Assembly: GCF_001457815.1 (NCBI RefSeq)
Contig: NZ_LN898219.1
Location: 437,166-501,165 of the forward strand
Origin: Vitreoscilla massiliensis
GTDB taxonomy: Bacteria > Pseudomonadota > Gammaproteobacteria > Burkholderiales > Neisseriaceae
Length of the DNA stretch: 64,000 nucleotides
Direction: 5' to 3'
Position numbers and translations under genes: made by a program. Within the stretch, counting starts at the first letter, position 1, and the number at the start of each line of letters is the position of its first letter. Positions 8,993 to 17,162 of the stretch are shown here, one piece after another. The notes beneath the pieces were generated by a model, which worked only from the letters and a program-made list of their open reading frames with translations, was not told where the DNA came from and made no database searches.

Positions 8993-9584
8993 TTTCACCG
9001 CTGCTTAAGGCATTGTTGCCACTGCTGTGGCCGCTGAACACGATGTGGGTAGGGCGTTGAGCAGGGTCGAACAACACAATTTTGTTCACATAGGCGCCGC
9101 CGGTAATGTCGATGCGGCTGAACAAAGGTTTCATGCTGGCCGATTTGGGCAATAAACTCGCTTGCCACGCGTTGCCGTTTTGCTGGAATTGGCTCACTTG
9201 GAAATGGGCGCGCAGCGCTGACTCATTGCCCGACATCAATTGCAGCAAGACGGTGGCGGCAGGGCCGTAAGGCGTTTGTTTTAAATTGACCACGCTTTGG
9301 GTGTGGGCGGTTTTTTGCACCATTTTGCGCGGTGTGACTATCAAATCGGCCTTAACCGGTTGGCTCATTTGCCACAACACGCCTTTGCTGCGCACAAACA
9401 ACAGCGTGCCTTTGGAAAGCATGGGTTTGTTGCTGTTGGCAATGGTTTTGCTTTGTTGGAAGTGCGCGCGCACCACCGGCTTGCTGGCCAATTGTTGTAA
9501 GGCCTTGCCAAAGTCATCGGCCAAGGCGCTGTGGCTAAAGCTCAGCAGCAACACACTGAGGGCGAGGAGGAAGATGCGTTTCAT
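8967..9584 (-). CDS. LolA-like outer-membrane lipid carrier of the APE cluster
   Basis: About 205 residues with a signal peptide (MKRIF, a leucine-rich core, cleavage after ALA before DDF). The rest has the size and pattern of LolA: LASKPVVRAHFQQSKTI near the start, KGTLLF and VLWQMSQPV in the beta-sheet. LolA proteins shield lipid groups in the periplasm; the cluster copy probably carries the polyene lipid rather than lipoproteins. AAAGGATTAAGC precedes the ATG. The preceding ORF extension is not needed. It corresponds in position to ApeM. Confidence 0.8.
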   Translation of the reverse strand: MKRIFLLALSVLLLSFSHSALADDFGKALQQLASKPVVRAHFQQSKTIANSNKPMLSKGTLLFVRSKGVLWQMSQPVKADLIVTPRKMVQKTAHTQSVVNLKQTPYGPAATVLLQLMSGNESALRAHFQVSQFQQNGNAWQASLLPKSASMKPLFSRIDITGGAYVNKIVLFDPAQRPTHIVFSGHSSGNNALSSGENALFQLAQ

Positions 9585-9586
9585 GC

Positions 9587-10042
9587 TTAATCCTTTAATA
9601 AAGCGGCCTGAAAGGCTGGCCATGCCTGCAATTTTTGGGTCAAGGCTTCGGGGCTGACCAAACACAGCTCACGCGTGTCTATGTGTACCGCCACTTGAAT
9701 GGTGTGGCCTTTGGTCATGCGCTTGCCTGAGGTGGCATCGTAAACCACATAGTGGATTTTGAGGCGGTTTTCCCATTCCACCAAGCTTGCCACCACGCGG
9801 ATTTTTTGCGTGAACACGATGCCATGGATGTAGCGCACATGCGCGTCGATGACCGGCCACATATAGCCCGAGTCTTGCATTTGCGGGTAGTTATAGCCAA
9901 ATTCGTCCAACAGTTTGCAGCGGGCGATTTCAAAATACTTCAGGTAATGGCCGTGCCACACGATGTGCATGGTGTCGACATCGTGAAATGGGATTTCAAT
10001 TTCTATGGCCACACTCAGTGGCGGCAAGGTGATTTCAGACAT
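9587..10042 (-). CDS. Acyl-CoA/ACP thioesterase, 4HBT hotdog family
   Basis: About 151 residues. The segment IPFHDVDTMHIVWHGHYLKYFE is the classic 4-hydroxybenzoyl-CoA thioesterase signature with its aspartate and HGxY. In the cluster it may release a mis-primed or finished chain; position corresponds to ApeL. The ATG at 10042 overlaps the end of the upstream acyltransferase gene by eight bases, the same junction type as elsewhere in this operon. A reading starting at 10084 would run further into that gene. Confidence 0.8.
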   Translation of the reverse strand: MSEITLPPLSVAIEIEIPFHDVDTMHIVWHGHYLKYFEIARCKLLDEFGYNYPQMQDSGYMWPVIDAHVRYIHGIVFTQKIRVVASLVEWENRLKIHYVVYDATSGKRMTKGHTIQVAVHIDTRELCLVSPEALTQKLQAWPAFQAALLKD

Positions 10043-10973
10043 GTTCGGGGGCAGCCTTGGTGTGTGGGTCTGGGTTTTGCTCATCCCAAAATGGGTAAAA
10101 ATTAAACCATTGGTAAGGGGTGAGGCTGCAATGTTGTTCGACGATGGTGATGTAGTCTTGCATGATGCGGCGCAATTGTTGGCGACGCTCGCTGCGCGGA
10201 AAATCGAAACGCTCGGACAATAAATGGATGTCCACGTGTTGTTTGTCTTGGTGTGGGTAGCAAAACACCGCCATTACGGGGCATTTGAGCAAGCTGGCCA
10301 ATAACCAGCCGCCTTGTGGCCAGGCGCTGTTGTGGCCGAGAAACGGCAACACATCGGTGCGTTGTGATTGTATCGGCGTGCGGTCGGCCGCCACCATCAG
10401 CCATTCGCCTGCATCCAAGCGCTCTTGCAAAAATATCGCCGTGTCTATGCCCAATTCGTCGACCGAAATCAAGCGCACCAAGGCAGTGGGGTCTATGTGT
10501 TTGAGCAAGCGGTTGAAGTGTTCGGTGTGTTTGTTGTACACCAACACATTGATGACTTGCGGGTCGCCCGCTTTGATGGCGCGCAGCAATTCCATATTGC
10601 CAAAATGCGAGGTGATGATGAGTGCGCCTTTGCCATAATGGGCACGAAAATGCTCATGCCCTTGCAACACCAATTCGTCTTCGGACACATCACCGAGCCA
10701 ACCGGCCAATTTGTCGACAAACACCCACGCAAAACTGAGCAAATGCCGATACGTCGATAAAGGCTTAGCAGGTGCGGCCTGTAAATACGGCGTCACACGG
10801 TCTAAATACTGTCTGGAGGCGCGGCGCAAGCGCGGCGTGAACAGCCAATACCAAAAAATCACCACCGGGGCGACGAGGAGTTTGAGCAGGTGTCTGCCTA
10901 TCAGTTTGTACAGCAATAAGGTTAAACGTAACCAAAAAGTATTGCCTTTTTCTTGGGTGTCTTGCCAAGCCAT
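10035..10973 (-). CDS. LpxL-like lipid acyltransferase of the APE cluster
   Basis: A membrane-anchored acyltransferase of about 312 residues. An N-terminal hydrophobic stretch (LLKLLVAPVVIFWYWLF) is followed by the HX4E catalytic motif SHFGNMELLRA, as in lipid A lauroyl/myristoyl transferases. It ends in a tyrosine- and tryptophan-rich segment (YQWFNFYPFW), also typical. It may attach the polyene acyl chain to a lipid or sugar acceptor made with the neighbouring glycosyltransferase. The start was set two bases past the glycosyltransferase stop (TGATATG). Position corresponds to ApeK. Confidence 0.8.
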   Translation of the reverse strand: MAWQDTQEKGNTFWLRLTLLLYKLIGRHLLKLLVAPVVIFWYWLFTPRLRRASRQYLDRVTPYLQAAPAKPLSTYRHLLSFAWVFVDKLAGWLGDVSEDELVLQGHEHFRAHYGKGALIITSHFGNMELLRAIKAGDPQVINVLVYNKHTEHFNRLLKHIDPTALVRLISVDELGIDTAIFLQERLDAGEWLMVAADRTPIQSQRTDVLPFLGHNSAWPQGGWLLASLLKCPVMAVFCYPHQDKQHVDIHLLSERFDFPRSERRQQLRRIMQDYITIVEQHCSLTPYQWFNFYPFWDEQNPDPHTKAAPEHV

Positions 10974-10974
10974 A

Positions 10975-11730
10975 TCAGTCTTCTTTAGTTCCCAAGCGTC
11001 GTGCGAGTAAAGTGGGCAAACGCCATAACATGCCAAAAAACAATTTGGCATGCATGCGGCTGAGGCTGAAATTATCCGCCCACGGTAAAAAATGCGATAC
11101 CCCGCCAACAGGGTAGGTCACTGGTGTGGGCAGGTTGATGAACCTGACCCCTTGCCAATGCAAATACACCAGTATTTCGCTGTCAAAACCCATGCGCGCT
11201 TCCATGCTGTGGCGGCGCAATTGTCGACAGGTGGCCGCCACCGGATAGACGCGAAAGCCACACATGCTGTCTTTGATGTCGGTGGACAGCGTGTTGATCC
11301 ACACCCACACATGGGTGGCGTAACGGCCATAAAAACGGGTTTTCGAGACCGAGTCATCAAACACAGGCTTGCCGATGATCATGTGTTCGGGGTGTTGTTC
11401 GGCGCGGGCGATGAAGCGTGGTACGTCTTGCCAATGGTGTTGGCCATCGGCATCCACTTGCAACACATGGCTCCAGCCCAAAGACTCGGCCTGTAACAAG
11501 CCGCTGCTCACCGCCGCGCCTTTGCCTTGATTGTGTGGGTGTCTGAGGACATGCACACTGTCGCGGTGTTCGTGTTGGATGGCGTCGATTAAGCTGGCGC
11601 ATTCGTGATTGCTGCCATCATCGACCAAAATCACCGCCAAATGCTGGGCGCGCAAGTGTTGCACCAAGTCGCGCAAATGGCGCGGATGGTTGTAAACCGG
11701 AACGACGGCGCCGACTTTAATGTTGCACAT
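10975..11730 (-). CDS. Glycosyltransferase family 2
   Basis: About 251 residues, GT-A fold. VGAVVPVYNHP opens the domain, VILVDDGS binds the nucleotide sugar, and VLQVDADGQHH contains the metal-binding DxD-type motif. GFRVYP and the later KLFFGML segment match dolichyl-phosphate-mannose-synthase-like enzymes. It presumably adds a sugar to the lipid carrying the polyene (position of ApeJ). GAGGA sits eight bases before the ATG at 11730, which overlaps the upstream gene by 14 bases. Confidence 0.82.
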   Translation of the reverse strand: MCNIKVGAVVPVYNHPRHLRDLVQHLRAQHLAVILVDDGSNHECASLIDAIQHEHRDSVHVLRHPHNQGKGAAVSSGLLQAESLGWSHVLQVDADGQHHWQDVPRFIARAEQHPEHMIIGKPVFDDSVSKTRFYGRYATHVWVWINTLSTDIKDSMCGFRVYPVAATCRQLRRHSMEARMGFDSEILVYLHWQGVRFINLPTPVTYPVGGVSHFLPWADNFSLSRMHAKLFFGMLWRLPTLLARRLGTKED

Positions 11731-13375
11731 GCGCGGCTTCCTCGAAATACAAGCGGCCTGAAGCCAAGGGTGTATCGCCGCGCAACAGCTTGAATTGCAC
11801 TTTGGCATCGCTGCGCTGTAATTGCAGCGTCACCTCATCGTATGGCCGTATCGGCTGCTGAAATTTCAATTGTTCCACGCCGGTACACACATGCTCAGGC
11901 AACAGCAGGCTGCGGATGTGGTGTTGCACCAAGTCCAATTGCGCCACCCCAGGGTAAATCGGCAAACCGGGAAAATGGCCTTGGAAACACTGCAATTCGG
12001 GTGGAAACCACAAGCGCAATTCGGCATGGTGCTCATCGGCGTGCAGCACTTGGCTTACAGGCCGCTTATGTAAGGCAAACATGTCTACGATGGCGGCACG
12101 ATTGAGTTTGGATTGGCTGTTGCGCGGCAATTCCGGCACAAAACGCCAGCGCTTCGGGATGGCGATGCTTTCTAAATGCGTGCGCAAGCTGCGTTTCAAG
12201 GCTTGCACAAACACGTATTTGCCTTGTTCGCGCAATTGCTGCCACGCGGTTTCGGTTAAGGTACACACCGCTGCCAATTGCTGTTTGCCAGCGTTTTGCA
12301 GCACGCACACATGGACATCGTCGATGAGCTCGTGCGCGCGCAGCGGCAATTCAATGGCGTCCAAAGACAGGCGCTTTTCTTCCAATTTCACCATGCGGTC
12401 GAGGCGGCCCAATAATTCAAAACTGTGTTCAGGCAGTAAACGGGCGGCATCGCCAGTGGCCATCCATTCTGGCGTGTGCGCGTGTTCGGTTTGTAGCCAC
12501 AATTGCTGCGTGTCATCGACGCGGATGCGCACATTGGGAAACACTTGCCATGCTTGCGGCGCATGCCGCCACGCGATGCCACCGGATTCGGACGAGCCGA
12601 AGATTTCGACGATGTCGCGTTGCAATTGCGTCGGCACGTTCGCTGGCAATGGCCCACCAGAAGAAAACACCTGCAGATACTTACAGGCCGCTTGTGGCTC
12701 TTGCCAGCGGCTTAAAAACGCTGGACTGCTGATGAGGACGGACACATCTGGCTGGTAGTGTTGATAAAGGCGTTGCAAGTCTTCGGGATACAGGCTTTGC
12801 TCGTTCACAAACGCCGCGCCTTGTTGCAGCGGCAACAGGATTTTGTAACACAGGCCAAACAGGTGTTGGTGCGACACGGTGGCGAACACGGTGGTGTGGG
12901 CTGGCCACGGGAATAAGGCGTGCAAGACATCGATTTCGCATTGCAATTGCCCAAATGTGCGCTCGATGCGCTTGGGTGTGCCAGTCGAGCCTGAGGTGTA
13001 AAACACCACCGGCGCTTGTTGCCAATCCAACTCTGGCCATGCGTCTGCGACGTGGTTTTGGATGGCGGCGCTGTGCTCAGTGCTGTCCCAATAGTGGATG
13101 TCCAATGCTGCCAAGCTGTCGACGGTTGCGGTGATGCGATTCGGTGGCAAGACCACGGTTTTGCCCGCAAGCAATAAGGCGAAGAAATCCACCGCAAATT
13201 GGTAGCTGTCGTCGCACCACAATGCCCAAGCAGTGGCGGGCATGGTGCGTAAATACTGCGCATGTTGGCTGACCGCTTGGTAAAAATCGGCATAGCTGCG
13301 ACTGCCGGCCTGTAAATAGGCCAAGGTGTCGGTGGCGGCGCGAGCGCGGTGTAAGTGTTGGATGAGGGTATTCAT
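11717..13375 (-). CDS. apeH: ApeH-ApeI fusion: aryl starter ligase plus hotdog dehydratase
   Basis: A 552-residue bifunctional protein. Residues 1 to about 440 are an AMP-forming acyl ligase: VVFYTSGSTGTPKRIER (P-loop), FGSSESGGIAWR, ATGDAAR and a C-terminal lysine region (PRNSQSKLNR). It should activate the aryl starter acid and load an ACP. Residues from about 455 onward are a small hotdog domain with CFQGHFPGLPIYPGVAQLDLV, the FabA/FabZ-type active-site helix; this corresponds to ApeI, a separate gene in enterobacterial APE loci. ATGA overlap with the membrane-protein gene. Two uptake words lie inside (near 12055 and 12684). Confidence 0.83.
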   Translation of the reverse strand: MNTLIQHLHRARAATDTLAYLQAGSRSYADFYQAVSQHAQYLRTMPATAWALWCDDSYQFAVDFFALLLAGKTVVLPPNRITATVDSLAALDIHYWDSTEHSAAIQNHVADAWPELDWQQAPVVFYTSGSTGTPKRIERTFGQLQCEIDVLHALFPWPAHTTVFATVSHQHLFGLCYKILLPLQQGAAFVNEQSLYPEDLQRLYQHYQPDVSVLISSPAFLSRWQEPQAACKYLQVFSSGGPLPANVPTQLQRDIVEIFGSSESGGIAWRHAPQAWQVFPNVRIRVDDTQQLWLQTEHAHTPEWMATGDAARLLPEHSFELLGRLDRMVKLEEKRLSLDAIELPLRAHELIDDVHVCVLQNAGKQQLAAVCTLTETAWQQLREQGKYVFVQALKRSLRTHLESIAIPKRWRFVPELPRNSQSKLNRAAIVDMFALHKRPVSQVLHADEHHAELRLWFPPELQCFQGHFPGLPIYPGVAQLDLVQHHIRSLLLPEHVCTGVEQLKFQQPIRPYDEVTLQLQRSDAKVQFKLLRGDTPLASGRLYFEEAAHVQH

Positions 13376-13929
13376 ATTTTGGCGGCACGGGCTTTGTGGA
13401 AGTGGCGCAAGACAAATTCGCCGGCGAACAAACAGCCCATTAACACATACGACACAAAGCCGTTATACCATGTCCAGGTTGATAAGCTGCCGTACAAGGC
13501 GGTGTAGGCGGACACCGTGGCATTGATGAGGAAAAAGCCGCACCACACTTGCGTGACTTTGCGCGTCCAAGCCACGCCTGACGGAGGCAAATCCGGTTCG
13601 TGGATGCGGGCGATGCGTTCTACCATCGACTGTTCGCTGCGCAGCGTCCACGCAAACACCGTGAACCAGCCAACATTCATGCACATCGGATAAAACTTCA
13701 GCCACACCTCGTCTTGGCGCAACACGCTCAATAGCCCACAGCCTATGCCCAAAACATACAAAGGCTTGAGCTGGCTGTGCTTGGACAGCAGCAGTTTCAA
13801 TGCTGCTGCCAGCATCAACACCACCGCAATGGGGGTAATACCCCAATGGCTAAGACCGAACAGCATCAAAAACGGGTAGCTCATAAACACGGCGACCAGC
13901 AAGATTTTGATGGGCAATGACAGGCGCAT
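13372..13929 (-). CDS. Polytopic membrane protein of the APE cluster (COG4648-like)
   Basis: About 185 residues with five or six hydrophobic helices (for example ILLVAVFMSYPFLMLFG, PIAVVLMLAAALKLLL, VGWFTVFAWTL, FNGFVSYVLMGCLFAGE-type final helix). Proteins of this size and layout sit between the ACPs and the ligase in APE loci (position of ApeG). Function is unknown. An ATG at 13929 is preferred; a TTG at 13941 would be directly next to the ACP stop. Confidence 0.7.
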   Translation of the reverse strand: MRLSLPIKILLVAVFMSYPFLMLFGLSHWGITPIAVVLMLAAALKLLLSKHSQLKPLYVLGIGCGLLSVLRQDEVWLKFYPMCMNVGWFTVFAWTLRSEQSMVERIARIHEPDLPPSGVAWTRKVTQVWCGFFLINATVSAYTALYGSLSTWTWYNGFVSYVLMGCLFAGEFVLRHFHKARAAKI

Positions 13930-13943
13930 GTGTGGGCGCAAAC

Positions 13944-14186
13944 TCAGTTCAATTTGGCAATCGCGTCCACCACATCGCTGATGCGGCGCACGTGTTTGAA
14001 TTCTTCGGCCTGGATTTGTTTGCCGGTGATTTCACGGATTTTCACCACCAAATCGACGGCATCGATGCTGTCTATGTCCAAATCTTCGTATAAGTGGGCG
14101 TCCATGGTGATTTTGTTGGCGTCGATTTCAAACAAATCCACCATCCATTGTTTTAAGGCGACAAAAATGTCTTCACGTGTTTGCAT
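13944..14186 (-). CDS. apeF: Acyl carrier protein 2 of the APE cluster
   Basis: An 80-residue acidic carrier protein. The phosphopantetheine serine is Ser40 in LDIDSIDAVDLV. Start ATG at 14186; a longer reading reaching into the other ACP gene is not needed. APE loci have two ACPs with separate duties, starter and elongation; which of the two does which cannot be told from sequence. The 40-base gap to the other ACP gene is one of the few real spacers in the operon. Confidence 0.85.
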   Translation of the reverse strand: MQTREDIFVALKQWMVDLFEIDANKITMDAHLYEDLDIDSIDAVDLVVKIREITGKQIQAEEFKHVRRISDVVDAIAKLN

Positions 14187-14226
14187 AAGTGGGCTCTTGA
14201 GGTGTTGTGTGCTGTGTCTGTTGGTT

Positions 14227-14484
14227 TTATTGGGCTTGTGCATGGATTAAGGCCACCAAGGCATTGACCGAGCTGAAATGTTGTTTGGTTTCGGCGCTGT
14301 CTTGATTGAGCTTGATTTGATAGCGCTTTTTCAAGGCCAAACCCAGTTCCAAGGCATCGATGGAATCTAAGCCCAAACCGTCACCAAACAATGGCGCGGC
14401 ATCGTCTATGTCGGCAGCGCTGACGTCTTCCAAGGCCAGCACATCAATAATCATTTGTTTGACTTCTGTGTGTAAATCACTCAT
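14227..14484 (-). CDS. apeE: Acyl carrier protein 1 of the APE cluster
   Basis: An 85-residue acyl carrier protein. Ser41 in LGLDSIDALELGL is the phosphopantetheine attachment site. The gene overlaps the end of the upstream acyltransferase gene by eight bases. The protein is acidic, as carrier proteins are, with the usual helix 2 and 3 pattern. Likely substrate of the phosphopantetheinyl transferase encoded at the end of the operon. Confidence 0.87.
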   Translation of the reverse strand: MSDLHTEVKQMIIDVLALEDVSAADIDDAAPLFGDGLGLDSIDALELGLALKKRYQIKLNQDSAETKQHFSSVNALVALIHAQAQ

Positions 14485-15262
14485 GCGCGAGTTTTCCTAA
14501 AAAATATGCGTGTAAAAAGGCATTCAAACGCCTGACTTGTAAGCTCGGCGCGACGGCGGTTTCACGCCATGTTGCCACATCTATGCCGTCCTGAAAATCC
14601 ACACTGATGACAAAGCGTCGTGGCGGTACGTGGTACCACGCTTCGTTCTTGCTTAAGGTACTGGGTGTGCAGCGTATGATGACGGGCAAAATCTCGGCGC
14701 TGCTGGCCAAGGCAATGTGGGCGGCGCCGCGTTGAAATGGATTGAGCACGGTGCTTTTGGCGGTGCGCGTGCCTTCTGGGAACACAATCATTTTATTGTG
14801 GCCGTGCAAACGTGCCACACTGTCGTGCAGCAATTGTTCAGACTGGTCGTTTAAGATGTAAGCGGCCGCTTGCACGGGGCCGCGGGTAAATGGATTGCGC
14901 CACAAAGCCTGTTTCACAATGCAATCGGCTTGCGGCATGACGCTGATGAGGCACACCACATCCAATAGACTGGGGTGATTGGCCAAGACCAATTGCGGCA
15001 CAGCGGCCTGTAACTTTTCCTCACCGCTTACTTCCAAACGCATCACACCCAAGGCTTGCATCAGCGCGATAAATGCTTTGAAAGCGCGGTGTACCAAGTA
15101 TTGCGCGCGCAAGCGCCGTTGTTCTGGCTCATGGCACAACAACAGCAATAAGGGCATGGCGACCAAGCCTATGCCCAAACCACCCAAGCCAAACACCGCG
15201 AAGCTGATGCCGGTAGCGAGGATGCGCCAATAATGTGCCAATACGCCATCTACGCTTTGCAT
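14477..15262 (-). CDS. 1-acylglycerol-3-phosphate-type acyltransferase (PlsC-like)
   Basis: About 261 residues. Two hydrophobic segments near the N-terminus are followed by the HX4D motif NHPSLLDV and by FPEGTRT, the acyl-acceptor binding motif of lysophospholipid acyltransferases. In APE loci this enzyme (ApeD position) probably moves acyl groups onto the lipid anchor. The ATG at 15262 overlaps the apeC stop by 13 bases; an in-frame GTG three codons earlier is possible. Confidence 0.8.
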   Translation of the reverse strand: MQSVDGVLAHYWRILATGISFAVFGLGGLGIGLVAMPLLLLLCHEPEQRRLRAQYLVHRAFKAFIALMQALGVMRLEVSGEEKLQAAVPQLVLANHPSLLDVVCLISVMPQADCIVKQALWRNPFTRGPVQAAAYILNDQSEQLLHDSVARLHGHNKMIVFPEGTRTAKSTVLNPFQRGAAHIALASSAEILPVIIRCTPSTLSKNEAWYHVPPRRFVISVDFQDGIDVATWRETAVAPSLQVRRLNAFLHAYFLGKLAHE

Positions 15263-15939
15263 AGCTGCCACGTGTCCAAATGTAATATAGGGGTGTCTTG
15301 TTGCCAGAATTCGGCAAAGCGCAGCGCTTGTGAGGTGTGTGACGCGGTGGTCGCAGGATGGGTACTGAGTATGCTCAAATTGGCAGGATGGTGTGCATCG
15401 ACAGGTACGAGCACACAGGCCATGGCATAAGCGTGTTGTACCTCGTGTTGCTCATACACCTCTGGCAACGGTTCATCGGCGCACACCACCAAGACTTGTG
15501 TGGCCGCTTGCGTTTGCAATAAGGCGTGTGCGTACAACAAGGCGGCGGTGAATTCACTGTAGCCTACGTTCAAACTGGTGGTAGGCACATCATCGTGGTA
15601 GAGCATGCCATACAGGCCGGCGGTGGCATTGTGTACTGAGGTAGCAAAGGCCGTGGGCGAGGGCGCTTCATCGCGGGCGATGTCTTGTAAGATGTGCAGG
15701 GTTTTGTGTTCGTCGCCAAAGCTGGAACACCACAAAATATGGTCGGTGCGGCTTAAGTCGCCATTCGCGGCCAAACCCACGCGCGCGGCCAACGACAGTT
15801 TGGCCAAAGAAGACAAACGTCGACGCTGCTTGGCGTCGATGTCGGTCAAATCCGGCAAAGGCAAGCCATCGCGTTCGCACCAGCTGTAGAGGGTTTGGAG
15901 ATGTAGTTTGGCTGTCATGGGAGCAAACCGTACACGCAT
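15250..15939 (-). CDS. apeC: KS-like chain-length factor ApeC (short, no active cysteine)
   Basis: A 229-residue protein covering only part of a ketosynthase fold: SLAKLSLAARVGL, ILWCSSFGD, PSPTAFATSVHNATAGLYGM and the later VLVVCADEPLPE strand. The position of the active cysteine in a true KS is taken by serine/valine (TSLNVGYS), so it cannot condense by itself. It matches the 'beta-ketoacyl synthase N-terminal-like' subunit that acts as chain-length factor for ApeO. First gene of the operon; the start is either the ATG at 15939 or one at 15918, neither with a strong ribosome binding site. Confidence 0.75.
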   Translation of the reverse strand: MRVRFAPMTAKLHLQTLYSWCERDGLPLPDLTDIDAKQRRRLSSLAKLSLAARVGLAANGDLSRTDHILWCSSFGDEHKTLHILQDIARDEAPSPTAFATSVHNATAGLYGMLYHDDVPTTSLNVGYSEFTAALLYAHALLQTQAATQVLVVCADEPLPEVYEQHEVQHAYAMACVLVPVDAHHPANLSILSTHPATTASHTSQALRFAEFWQQDTPILHLDTWQLCKA

Positions 15940-15967
15940 TCAAATTAAAATAATCGCACCAAAAATA

Positions 15968-15976
15968 ATTTTAGCA
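15968..15976 (-). promoter_or_regulatory. Extended -10 promoter element before apeC
   Basis: On the minus strand TGCTAAAAT matches the extended -10 consensus TGnTATAAT at all but one base, about 30 bases before the apeC start. No good -35 hexamer is seen, which is usual with an extended -10. This could drive the whole APE operon; read-through from the LysR gene upstream is also possible because no terminator is visible between them. Confidence 0.45.
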
Positions 15977-16069
15977 TATCAAGCATTGTTGCAGTAGCCA
16001 AAATGTTGTGTTGCACTAATTATGCCGTATAAATAGCACAACGCTTGCGATTCGCCACAGGCAAGGATT

Positions 16070-16990
16070 TTAAATACTGAGATTGATGTTGCGATGCATG
16101 CTGAAATCCACTTGTAATAGTTCGTGGATAAAGCGCTCTTCCAAAGTGCTGAGCACACGCTTTTGGTGCCACAATAAATAAACCGGTATGTCGGCCACAC
16201 CTTCCTTGGGCGGTAACAGTTTCAATGCGGCCTGTAAATGCGCCGCCGAGCCCAATTGCATCGGCAAACAACCTATGCCAAAGCCTGCGTACACAAAACG
16301 CACCACCTCATCCAAGCTGTTGGTGGTGGTGGTGATTTTGCCGGTAAAACCATGCGTGTCTTTGAACACGGTCAATGGCGACAACACGCTGCCGATTTGC
16401 TCGCTTTGAAAACTGATGAAATCTTGTTTCACCAATTGCTCTATGCTGACATCGCTGGCGTGAAACAGCGGATGGTGACAGCCGCAATACAGTGCATAGC
16501 GTTGGTTAAACAGCAACTGCTGATTTAAACCATCGGGCAGGTTACGGCACAAGGCGATGCCGAGCACCGGTACTTTTTGGCTGAGATTGCGCAAGATTTC
16601 GGCGCTGGACAAGACCTCGATGTCGAAAGTCACACTCGGGTGTTGTTGCTTGAAATAGTGCAAGAATTCGGTATAGGCATCGTGGTGAATGCGGCTGACC
16701 ACTTGGATTTTCAAATGCCCCGACAATTGCGCCGATTGCTGTTTGAGTTGGCTTTCAAACAAGGCCAGTTGTTGGTACATCGCTTGCGCAGCGTGGTAAC
16801 ACTTCTCGCCGCTTGGCGTGAGCACAAACGTCTTGTTGCTGCGCTCGATCAATTGTTGCCCCAGCTGCACTTCCAATTTCTTCAGGCTTTGGCTGACCGC
16901 CGATTGGGTGATGTGCAAACGCAAGGCGGCGCGACTGAGGCTTTTCTCTTCCACAATGACCAAAAAAGTGTGCAGCAAGGCCCAATTCAT
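16070..16990 (-). CDS. LysR-family transcriptional regulator
   Basis: About 306 residues from the ATG at 16990. The winged helix-turn-helix reads FLVIVEEKSLSRAALRLHITQSAVSQSLKKLE, then the effector domain (HLKIQVVSRIHHDAYTEFLHYFKQQHPSVTF). The longer start at 17032 adds 14 residues not seen in most LysR proteins. It is divergent from the MHS transporter gene and therefore most likely controls that gene and the amidohydrolase. It also lies directly upstream of, and parallel to, the APE operon, so an effect there cannot be excluded. Confidence 0.85.
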   Translation of the reverse strand: MNWALLHTFLVIVEEKSLSRAALRLHITQSAVSQSLKKLEVQLGQQLIERSNKTFVLTPSGEKCYHAAQAMYQQLALFESQLKQQSAQLSGHLKIQVVSRIHHDAYTEFLHYFKQQHPSVTFDIEVLSSAEILRNLSQKVPVLGIALCRNLPDGLNQQLLFNQRYALYCGCHHPLFHASDVSIEQLVKQDFISFQSEQIGSVLSPLTVFKDTHGFTGKITTTTNSLDEVVRFVYAGFGIGCLPMQLGSAAHLQAALKLLPPKEGVADIPVYLLWHQKRVLSTLEERFIHELLQVDFSMHRNINLSI

Positions 16991-17040
16991 TTTGTCACTG
17001 ATGTGGCGTGTATGAGGGTGGTCGGTATGCATAAGTTTTG

Positions 17041-17057
17041 CTAATCCAAGACATTAG
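17041..17057. promoter_or_regulatory. Dyad CTAAT-N7-ATTAG, candidate LysR operator
   Basis: A perfect interrupted dyad between the divergent LysR and transporter genes. Size and symmetry suit a LysR-type site, although the spacing is not the textbook T-N11-A. Inferred from position only. Confidence 0.4.
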
Positions 17058-17162
17058 AATATATCGTTTGAGCGGCCTGTCATATTTGTTTAATTTATAC
17101 CACAGAGCTTGAGAAACCCATAATAACAATACACACACATTCCGTTATCTGGAGTCATTACT

